Shown here piece by piece: positions 9,778 through 17,327 of a DNA stretch of 64,000 bases; position 1 is the stretch's first letter, and every line of letters starts with the position of its first letter. The translations under genes were made by a program, and so were the position numbers. The notes under the pieces are model-generated. The model saw nothing but the letters and a program-made list of their open reading frames with translations, was not told the origin of the DNA and made no database searches. The stretch is from Opitutia bacterium (lineage in GTDB: Bacteria; Verrucomicrobiota; Verrucomicrobiia; Opitutales; Seribacteraceae). The stretch is taken from positions 19,836-83,835 of the forward strand of contig PAZC01000024.1 of the NCBI GenBank assembly GCA_002716045.1, in the 5' to 3' direction.

Positions 9778-11889
9778 TCAGCCTGAGGCAAGACCACTCC
9801 TTGCCAAGAGGGCCATGGGATCGGGGTCCCGACCCATGAAGGCGCGGAAGAGATCCTCAGGTGGTTCGGAATTTCCTTTGCTTAGTATTTCCTGTCGGAA
9901 AGCCTTTCCGACGGATGATTCCATGATGCCTTCCTTTTTGAAGCGCGTGAAGGCATCGGCGTCGAGTACCTCGGCCCACTTGTAGGAATAGTAGGCGGCG
10001 GCATAGCCGACTGGGTGAGAAAACAAGTGACCGAATCGGTGCGCCCCGGAGGGAGGATTGGTTTTGCGTTTTGCCAAGTAGCCTTCGAGAACTTCCTCGA
10101 TGGCTTTTTCGAGGTCATCGTATCCCTCCGTGGCGAGCCGGCGATGCAGCTCGAGGTCCATTTTGCCGAGAGACAACTGGCGCATCATGGCGCTGCCCTC
10201 CATATAGTTGCGGGCCCGCAACATCTTTTGAAACAGTTCTTCGGGGATCGCTTCCCCGGTTTGGTGATGTCTCGCGAAGAGGTCTAGGCTTTGTCGCTCC
10301 CAGCACCAGTTCTCCATTATTTGTGAAGGTAGTTCGACGAAATCCCAGGCCACGTTCACCCCGTTCAGGCTCTTGTGCCTCACTTCACCGCAAAGATGGT
10401 GCATGAGGTGCCCGAACTCGTGAAAAACGGTTTCCACTTCGTAGTGTGTCAGCAGAGCCGGCTTGTTTTCGGAGGAGGGGGTCAAGTTTCCGCACATCAA
10501 GCCAAGGTGGGGAGAGAGGGTTCCACCTTCCATGGGTTCGCCGGTCTTGAGGAAGTTCATCCATGCTCCTCCGCGCTTGCTTTCACGCGGATGCCAGTCG
10601 GCATAGAATGACCCCATGTGGCGGCCGTTTTCTGAGTCGAAAAGGTCGTAGAACTTGACTTCCGGATGCCATACCTCGATGGGTTCGGCGTCGTTACCGT
10701 CGACTGTTGAGGCAGGTTTCCCCTCAAACTGAGTGGAGCGCTCCTCGATGCGGAGGCCGAACACGAGGGTGACGAGTTGGAACATGCCCTCGAGAACGGA
10801 CTCGATAGGGAAATAAGGTCGCAGGTCCTCTTCGTCGAAGTCGAAAAGATCCTTTTTTCGTTTCTCCATCCAGTAGCTGACCTCCCATGGTTCGAGCAAA
10901 TCCTTTGCCGCATCGGTCTTTTCCGCCTTGTAGGTTTCCAGTTCGTCGTTCTCCTGCTGGAAGATGGCGAAGGTCTTGTCCCGAAGGTCGCTCACGAAGG
11001 CATCGGCTCGGGCACCGTTTTTTGCCATGCGGCGAGCGAGCACTACGTCGGCGAAATCCTTTTTCCCGAGCAAGGCCGCTTTTTCGGTTCGAAGGGCAAG
11101 GATCTTGCGAATCAGTTCGGTGTTGTCGCGCTCGCCTTCCCGCCCGACAAGTCCGGACGCCTCCCACACTTGCCGCCGCAGATCGTCGTCGTCCAGATAT
11201 TGCATGAGGGGCATCATGGAAGGAGCATGCAAAGTGAAGAGCCAACGGGGCTTGCCGTCTTCATCGCCGAGCTTTTCCTTGGCGGCTTGCCGAGCGTTGG
11301 CGCGAGCCAATTCGGGAAGGCCGGCCAATTGATTTTCGTCTTCGATGACGAGGGTCCAGTCGTTGGTGGCGTCCAAGACGTTCTCGGCGAACTTTTGGGT
11401 TACTTGGGCTAGTTCGGTGGAGATGGCTTGCAGTCGCTCCCTTTTCTCTTCCGGCAGGTCCGCTCCGGCTTCCAGGAAGTCAGCCATGGTTTCCTCGAAC
11501 AATCTTTTGTCAGCCCCTTTCAGGGATTGGGCTTCCTCGGTTTTTGAGAAATGTCGCAGCGAAGACCATAGCTTGGCGTCCAAGGAAATCTTCGCGTTGA
11601 AGGCCGAGACCTTGGGCAACATTTCATTGTACGCCGGCCGTAATTCGTCGGAATTCCGGACCGAGTCCAAATGCCCGACCTTCCCCCATGCTTCGTTGAG
11701 TTCATCGATGGCGGCGCCGCCTGCTTGCACGACGTTGGCGAACGTGACCTCGGCAGGATCTAGCTGACGGATTGCTTCCAGGTTTTTCTCGGCCCGTTCC
11801 AGTGCCTCTTGAATGTCTGGAACCACGTTGTCTGGAGTCAACGCTGTCCAAGGGATTGCGAAGGAAGGATCAAGAAATGGATTTTTCAT
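9778..11889 (-). CDS. M3 family metallopeptidase (oligopeptidase A-like)
   Basis: 'ETVFHEFGHLMHHLCGE' HExxH, 'FVELPSQIMENWCWE', 'GYAAAYYSYKWAEVLDADAF'. Confidence 0.95.
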   Translation of the reverse strand: MKNPFLDPSFAIPWTALTPDNVVPDIQEALERAEKNLEAIRQLDPAEVTFANVVQAGGAAIDELNEAWGKVGHLDSVRNSDELRPAYNEMLPKVSAFNAKISLDAKLWSSLRHFSKTEEAQSLKGADKRLFEETMADFLEAGADLPEEKRERLQAISTELAQVTQKFAENVLDATNDWTLVIEDENQLAGLPELARANARQAAKEKLGDEDGKPRWLFTLHAPSMMPLMQYLDDDDLRRQVWEASGLVGREGERDNTELIRKILALRTEKAALLGKKDFADVVLARRMAKNGARADAFVSDLRDKTFAIFQQENDELETYKAEKTDAAKDLLEPWEVSYWMEKRKKDLFDFDEEDLRPYFPIESVLEGMFQLVTLVFGLRIEERSTQFEGKPASTVDGNDAEPIEVWHPEVKFYDLFDSENGRHMGSFYADWHPRESKRGGAWMNFLKTGEPMEGGTLSPHLGLMCGNLTPSSENKPALLTHYEVETVFHEFGHLMHHLCGEVRHKSLNGVNVAWDFVELPSQIMENWCWERQSLDLFARHHQTGEAIPEELFQKMLRARNYMEGSAMMRQLSLGKMDLELHRRLATEGYDDLEKAIEEVLEGYLAKRKTNPPSGAHRFGHLFSHPVGYAAAYYSYKWAEVLDADAFTRFKKEGIMESSVGKAFRQEILSKGNSEPPEDLFRAFMGRDPDPMALLARSGLASG

Positions 11890-11996
11890 TTGAGGAACAT
11901 GGCATGATTGCTTCCTTCATCCTCATGACAAGGCGAAAGCATTGGCTTTCTTCCTTCTTGAGCATCTCTTCAACTTCGGCATTTTGGTTCGCTTAT

Positions 11997-13034
11997 ATGA
12001 CTATTCTGTCCCAAAAGGTTTTGCGGTACGACCAGCATGGCGACCCGTCCGAGGTGCTCCGATTGGAGGAAAGTCCAGTTCCTCCTCTAGAGGATGGAGA
12101 TATATTGCTTCGGATGCGGGCGGCTGCCATCCATCCATCCGACCTCGGTTTGATCGCAGGGTCCTACGCTAACTTGCGCGACCTTCCTGCCATCGGTGGA
12201 CGCGAAGGGGTGGGGGAGGTGATTGAGGTAGGTCCGGGAGTGGACAAGAAGCTAATTGGACGCATGGCATCGATGCCCGAGGACCGGGGTGTTTGGGCCG
12301 AATACGTCCTGATGCGGGCCGCGGATTTATTTTTTCTTCCCATAGGTTTGCCGTTCGAACAGGCTGCCCTTGCCCTCCTTAACCCTATGACGGCTTGGCG
12401 TTTGCTGCATGACTTCGAGTACCTCAGGGAAGGTGATTGGATCATCCAGAACGCGGCCAATTCGGCGGTTGGTCTGGCAGTGATCCAATTGGCGAAGCAT
12501 CTGGGTGTCCGCACGGTGAACGTCGTGAGGCGCAATGAATTGTTTGACGACATGCAAAAGATCGGGGCCGACGCGGTGGCGCTGGATGACGATGATTATC
12601 CTGAAAGCCTGCTTGCTCTGACTGACGGGCAGGAACCAAAGCTTGCCTTGAACTCGATTGGCGGGTCCAGCGCCTTGCGCCTGGCGAAGTCACTTTGTCC
12701 CGGTGGAGTGCATGTTACTTTTGGCGCCATGACCGGTGAATCCATTCGCTTTCCCACGCGCCGTTTGATTTTTGACGACGTTCGATTCGTTGGCTTTTGG
12801 CTCGATCACTGGAAGCAGAGCCAATCTCCCGAAAAAGTTCATCAAGCGCGCGAGGAGATTCTCTTTCTCTCCGCGACCAATGTCTTGCAAAGCAGGATCG
12901 AGGCGACCTATCCGTTGGCTAAATATGAGGATGCCTTGGCCCGGGCGAGCGAACCTAGATTCGGGAAAGTGCTCTTTGTCCCTGACCAAGATGCGGGCAC
13001 ATTGGCGGAGAGTTCCTCGACCAACGCCTCGTAG
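11997..13034 (+). CDS. MDR-family zinc-independent alcohol dehydrogenase / enoyl reductase-like protein
   Basis: 'LRYDQHGDPSEVLRLEESPVPPLEDGDILLRMRAAAIHPSDLGLIAGSY', 'GREGVGEVIEVG', 'ANSAVGLAVIQLAKHLGVRTVNVVRR'. The ORF track start at 11772 overlaps the opposite-strand peptidase; ATG at 11997 preferred. Confidence 0.85.
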   Translation: MTILSQKVLRYDQHGDPSEVLRLEESPVPPLEDGDILLRMRAAAIHPSDLGLIAGSYANLRDLPAIGGREGVGEVIEVGPGVDKKLIGRMASMPEDRGVWAEYVLMRAADLFFLPIGLPFEQAALALLNPMTAWRLLHDFEYLREGDWIIQNAANSAVGLAVIQLAKHLGVRTVNVVRRNELFDDMQKIGADAVALDDDDYPESLLALTDGQEPKLALNSIGGSSALRLAKSLCPGGVHVTFGAMTGESIRFPTRRLIFDDVRFVGFWLDHWKQSQSPEKVHQAREEILFLSATNVLQSRIEATYPLAKYEDALARASEPRFGKVLFVPDQDAGTLAESSSTNAS

Positions 13035-13182
13035 TTTCCCAGTCCAGAAGGCTCATTCATTATTTTCTTTCAGAGGAGACTAACTGTTTGCACAATGATT
13101 TGTTGATTGATCGATTGATGTCATTTTGCATCAAAAAGCAGTCATTTCTTTTGTATCTTCCTTCATTCACCCAGCAACAACC

Positions 13183-13503
13183 ATGAAAACCGCCATTACC
13201 AAAACCCAACTCATTCTGACTTTTGCCACCCTCGTCCTCGTCGGGTTTTTCAGCACAGGAGCCTTCCGGGAAAAATCGGAGGCAACCTTGCCCGTTATCA
13301 AAGCCGGAGTCGATGATCGCGGCAATCCGATCTGCATCAACAAATCCCAAGTCTATATGTTTACAAAGGATGATTCTGGCCGTCGCATACTCTTTCATTT
13401 TCATGACCCTGGCGCTCGTGACGGCTTTTCCATTGTTAAGAAAGTCTTTGCAACCAACAAGGCGATGGATGAATACTGGGAGGTTTTGGTAAAGCAATGG
13501 TAA
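13183..13503 (+). CDS. Hypothetical secreted/membrane-anchored small protein
   Basis: ORF with N-terminal TM/signal 'TQLILTFATLVLVGFFSTGA'; stop overlaps the start of the next gene (ATGGTAA). Confidence 0.5.
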   Translation: MKTAITKTQLILTFATLVLVGFFSTGAFREKSEATLPVIKAGVDDRGNPICINKSQVYMFTKDDSGRRILFHFHDPGARDGFSIVKKVFATNKAMDEYWEVLVKQW

Positions 13504-14171
13504 CTATTCCTTCACATGCCCGTACTGTTTCTCAGCGAGCAGTTATCTCCTCTCTTTTGGCTCTCCTCGGGGTCTTCTTGGCATCTTGCGAGAAACCTCT
13601 GAAGAGAAAGCTCATGATGGCCCTCGAACAAAACGCGACCGAGGAGCGAGGCGGTGTCCTTTTTGACGTAGCCAAAGACAAGCCTCACGATGGCTACGTC
13701 AAGGAAAGGGCGGATAATGGTCGCGTAACCTTCCTTTACGCTGTCCGCGGAGGAAAACGGGAAGGTATTTCCCTTGGTTGGCATGACAACGGGTCACTCA
13801 GCTTGCAGGGAAATTTCAAGGATGGCAAGGAGGACGGCTTGTGGACCACTTGGTACGAAAACGGAAACAAGAGATGGGAGGGCATGCGCCGGAGCGGTAA
13901 CAAGGATGGACCCTGGACCATGTGGCGTGAAGACGGCCAAAAGAAATCCGAAGGCTTTTATGAAAACAACCTTAAGCAAGGACGTGAAATTGTTTGGCAC
14001 CAGAACGGGCGCATTTGGCAAACCCGCTTTTTTCAAAAAGGAGCCAAGGATGGTCGCTGGATTTATTGGGACAAACAAGGCCGCATCGTCCGTGAAGAAG
14101 TATTTCGTGGCAATGAATTGATCGATAGCAAGAAGCTGCCCGACTTCTGGTTGCAGGACAAAGATTCCTGA
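13497..14171 (+). CDS. YwqK/MORN-repeat lipoprotein
   Basis: Repeats 'GISLGWHDNGSLSLQGNFKDGKEDGLWTTWYENGNKRWEGMRRSGNKDGPWTMWREDGQKKSEGFYENN'; lipobox-like 'GVFLASCEK'. Confidence 0.8.
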   Translation: MVTIPSHARTVSQRAVISSLLALLGVFLASCEKPLKRKLMMALEQNATEERGGVLFDVAKDKPHDGYVKERADNGRVTFLYAVRGGKREGISLGWHDNGSLSLQGNFKDGKEDGLWTTWYENGNKRWEGMRRSGNKDGPWTMWREDGQKKSEGFYENNLKQGREIVWHQNGRIWQTRFFQKGAKDGRWIYWDKQGRIVREEVFRGNELIDSKKLPDFWLQDKDS

Positions 14172-14312
14172 CCATTTTTCTTGCTCTTTGCCGCTCGTTT
14201 TTCGATTTGTCCGCCTCGGGCAAAGATATTTTTTCGTTAAATACTTGGGCCCATCACTTGCGCTTTCGGCTTTTGTCGATATATTGAGTCTTAACGAGCT
14301 TCTAATCTATTC

Positions 14313-14537
14313 ATGAAGGAAAAACTACCAACAGTGAAACGCCTGCATATTCTGGAAGATTACAATCGAGGCCGCAAAGTGATGGTTGTGACAAGGGATT
14401 CCAATTTTACTTGGGGTCGTTGGTTGAGGCGCAATCGAAATGCCATGGAGGCGGTCGAGGAATATTCATCGGCGGACGCGAAGACGCAGGAGACTCTCCG
14501 ACGGTTTCTGGGATCATTGGGCATCCACTTGCGCTGA
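14313..14537 (+). CDS. Hypothetical small protein
   Basis: 74-aa ORF 'MKEKLPTVKRLHILEDYNRGRKVMVVTRDSNF...' in an otherwise intergenic region; no recognised family. Confidence 0.35.
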   Translation: MKEKLPTVKRLHILEDYNRGRKVMVVTRDSNFTWGRWLRRNRNAMEAVEEYSSADAKTQETLRRFLGSLGIHLR

Positions 14538-14570
14538 AGGAAAACCTCTCGGTTTTCTGTCGGCCAAGTA

Positions 14571-16034
14571 CTAGCTCAACTGGTCAAGTCGTGTGGCTGC
14601 GCTAGCCCAATCCCCTGTGTTGCCTGGCTCAAACACTTGCAGATCGCAAGATTTACCTATTCTTCTGCGGGCTTCTTCCAAAGACGACAGTTCGCCCAGA
14701 GAAAGCGCTTGGGCAGCCACGTTTCCCAAGGCCGTTGCCTCTGCAGGGCCTGCGATCACCGGTATGCCGAGGGCATCGGCGGTAAATTGATTGAGCAGCT
14801 CGTTGCGACTACCACCGCCGATCACGTGTAGTCTGGAGAAATCCCTGTCCGTTAATTCACTGAGGTCCGTGATTCTTTTTCGATAGAGCAAGGCGAGGCT
14901 TTCCAGTACACAGCGAACGAAGGCTCCTGAAGAGCTTGGTTCCGCTTGCCCTGTCTCACGGCAATACGCTGCAATTGTAGCCGGCATGTCCTCCGGATTG
15001 AAGAAGCGTTCGTCATCCGGATCGATTAAATGGGCAAAAGGTTGAGCTTTGCGGGCCAAGGTTGCAAGTTCCTCATAGTTGATTGAAATCCCTTCCCCGG
15101 CCCATTTTCGACGACATTCCTGAATCAGCCACAACCCGATTACGTTACGAAGAAAACGCACGCGGTGATCATAACCGATTTCGTTGGTGAAGTTTCTTTC
15201 GCGGGCATCGTCGGAAACAAGTGGATCATTTAATTCCGTCCCGATGAGAGACCACGTGCCTGAACTAAGGAAAGCCCAATGTCCCGAATCTTCGGTAACG
15301 GGTACAGCAGCAACCGCTGCTCCTGTGTCGTGCGAAAGACCGGCTACGACCTTGACGTTACCTAGGCCTGTTTCCATTCCAATTTCAGGAAGCAAGGTTC
15401 CTAGTTCTGTTCCAGAGGGCACGATCTCAGGGAACTTGTCTTCGTTTATGCCCGTGGCTTCCAGCAAACGAGTTGACCAACGCCGGTTGCGTGGGTCGTA
15501 TAGTTGGGTTGTGCTGGCAATTGACAATTCGGTCTTTGCCACCCCGCAGAGCAAATAGTTAAAGGCATCCGCCATTGGCAGGATCATTTTCGCGACCTTC
15601 AGGCGGTCGGGGTTTTCGGCTGCCAGTTGAAACAAGGTATTGAATGCGATGAACTGCAAACCGGTTTCCTCGTAGACATCTTCCCAGGCGATTTCCTCCA
15701 AGACTTTCTCCGCCGCCGCCTTGTTGCGCTCGTCTCGATAATGGTAGGCTGGGGGCATAATGGCACCTTTTCCATCTATTAGAACGTAATCCACTCCCCA
15801 GGAATCGACGCTCACCGATTCTATGACCAAGCCTAGGCGGCTCGCCTTGGTAAGTCCGACCTTGATTTCTCGAAACAGGGCATCCAAATCCCAGGTCAGG
15901 GAATTACCGTTTGCCAATGGCAGGTTGGGAAAACGATGAACTTCCTCCAGCTCGAGTTTATCGTTGCGGATTGTACCGAGCATGACGCGACCACTTTCGG
16001 CCCCGAGATCGACTGCAAGATAGCATTTGGCCAT
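14571..16034 (-). CDS. rhaB: Rhamnulokinase (FGGY family)
   Basis: 'AVDLGAESGRVMLGTI', 'VSVDSWGVDYVLID', 'SHDTGAAVAAVP', 'HVIGGGSRNELLNQFTADALGIPVIAGPAEATALGN'. Confidence 0.9.
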   Translation of the reverse strand: MAKCYLAVDLGAESGRVMLGTIRNDKLELEEVHRFPNLPLANGNSLTWDLDALFREIKVGLTKASRLGLVIESVSVDSWGVDYVLIDGKGAIMPPAYHYRDERNKAAAEKVLEEIAWEDVYEETGLQFIAFNTLFQLAAENPDRLKVAKMILPMADAFNYLLCGVAKTELSIASTTQLYDPRNRRWSTRLLEATGINEDKFPEIVPSGTELGTLLPEIGMETGLGNVKVVAGLSHDTGAAVAAVPVTEDSGHWAFLSSGTWSLIGTELNDPLVSDDARERNFTNEIGYDHRVRFLRNVIGLWLIQECRRKWAGEGISINYEELATLARKAQPFAHLIDPDDERFFNPEDMPATIAAYCRETGQAEPSSSGAFVRCVLESLALLYRKRITDLSELTDRDFSRLHVIGGGSRNELLNQFTADALGIPVIAGPAEATALGNVAAQALSLGELSSLEEARRRIGKSCDLQVFEPGNTGDWASAATRLDQLS

Positions 16035-16168
16035 GATTACCTTAGTGGGTCGCGCAAGGAACTGTTCTGGAGCAAAAGAAGCAAAAGTTGACCCTTGTCT
16101 CTTGCATCGTGTAAGGGCGTTATTCCATGGCAGGGCAACTGGAGGGCCCCAAGATCAAATTGGCAAGG

Positions 16169-16939
16169 CTAGGGAGCAGGATTTTCAACCGCATTCCCGC
16201 CAGCGTAAGTTTTACGCGAACTTTCGGAGCCATCTTCGTTGTATTCGATCCAAAGCCCTTCTTTGCTTCCTTCCTTGAAGGAACCTTCCGAACTCTTCTG
16301 GCCGTTCTTGTACCAATAGGTCCATCGCCCGTCGAGATGGTTGTCCTTCCATTGTCCTTCTTCTGACTTTTGCCCGTTATCGTACCATTCGATCCAAGAG
16401 CCTTCTTCGGTTCCACCCTTGTATTCCCCTTCCTGCCACTTTTGACCGTTCGGATGCCAATAAGTCCATAAACCTTCCATGTTGCCGTCCTTGTACCTTC
16501 CTTCGCCGATTTTTTGTCCACTGTCATTCCATTCGGTCCAGACTCCCTCGCTTTCGTTGTTTTTCCATTCCCCTTCGCTTAGTTTCTGTCCCGCTTCATT
16601 CCATTTCGTCCAAGGGCCATTTTTTTGGCCGTCCTTGTATTGAACCAAGTGGACTAGGTTGCCACTGGGGCTCAGTTCTTTGGCCCATCCCGTGAAGGGT
16701 TTGTCCTCGTTGGGAGCGAAAGAACCATTGCCGTCCTCTTCTTGCAAACGGCCTAGAAAGACTGCCTTGCTGAGCCTTTCCTCAAGGGGATTAGCTGGTT
16801 CGCCTTGTTTTGTTTCAGGCTGTGGAGGCGTTTGATTCGTTTCCGGTTGTGGCAACGTTTTTTCGGATGTTTCCTTTCCGGAGTCATCTCCACACCCAGC
16901 GAGCGCCACGAATAAAAGTATCGGGATAATCGTTTTCAT
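16169..16939 (-). CDS. YwqK/MORN-repeat lipoprotein
   Basis: Lipobox 'LLFVALAGCGDD'; about six tandem units such as 'GQKWQEGEYKGGTEEGSWIEWYDNGQKSEEGQWKDNHLDGRWTYWYKNGQKSSEG'. Confidence 0.8.
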   Translation of the reverse strand: MKTIIPILLFVALAGCGDDSGKETSEKTLPQPETNQTPPQPETKQGEPANPLEERLSKAVFLGRLQEEDGNGSFAPNEDKPFTGWAKELSPSGNLVHLVQYKDGQKNGPWTKWNEAGQKLSEGEWKNNESEGVWTEWNDSGQKIGEGRYKDGNMEGLWTYWHPNGQKWQEGEYKGGTEEGSWIEWYDNGQKSEEGQWKDNHLDGRWTYWYKNGQKSSEGSFKEGSKEGLWIEYNEDGSESSRKTYAGGNAVENPAP

Positions 16940-17089
16940 TGTGCCTATTCTAGAAACCTTACCTTCCTTATTGCAAGCCCCCCTTGTTTCTCTTTGCTTG
17001 ATCGAGGTTGCTATTTCTCGCCGCCTACTTTTCTTGGTTTTGAAGCAACCTCGCTTGACGCCGCGCCTAACATTGCCACTTTTTCACAC

Positions 17090-17302
17090 ATGTCTATTTT
17101 TCGCTATCTTCAGCTAGCCCCTTTTTTCATCGGAAATTGGGTGTGGGCTCAAAATGCGACTTCCTCCAGCAATTCCTTCGGTGACCGGGGTTTCTGGGAA
17201 GACGCACTGGATAATCCAGGCCATTATTCCTACGTATTGATCATTTTCATAGTCCTTGGTTATTTTCTCTGGAAGGTGCAGGGCTTGGGCGAGGACGATT
17301 GA
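17090..17302 (+). CDS. Small single-TM membrane protein of unknown function
   Basis: 'MSIFRYLQLAPFFIGNWVWAQ' signal-like segment plus 'YSYVLIIFIVLGYFLWKVQG' TM; 25 nt upstream of the TIR gene. Confidence 0.5.
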   Translation: MSIFRYLQLAPFFIGNWVWAQNATSSSNSFGDRGFWEDALDNPGHYSYVLIIFIVLGYFLWKVQGLGEDD

Positions 17303-17327
17303 CGAGAATGCCCTTCTCGTTTTATTG

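Noticed and set aside
10777-11412. 211-aa plus-strand ORF antisense to the M3 peptidase
   Set aside because: Shadow ORF of a well-supported gene.
11772-11996. N-terminal extension of the alcohol dehydrogenase ORF
   Set aside because: Overlaps the 5' end of the oppositely oriented M3 peptidase and has no family similarity; ATG at 11997 begins the recognisable domain.
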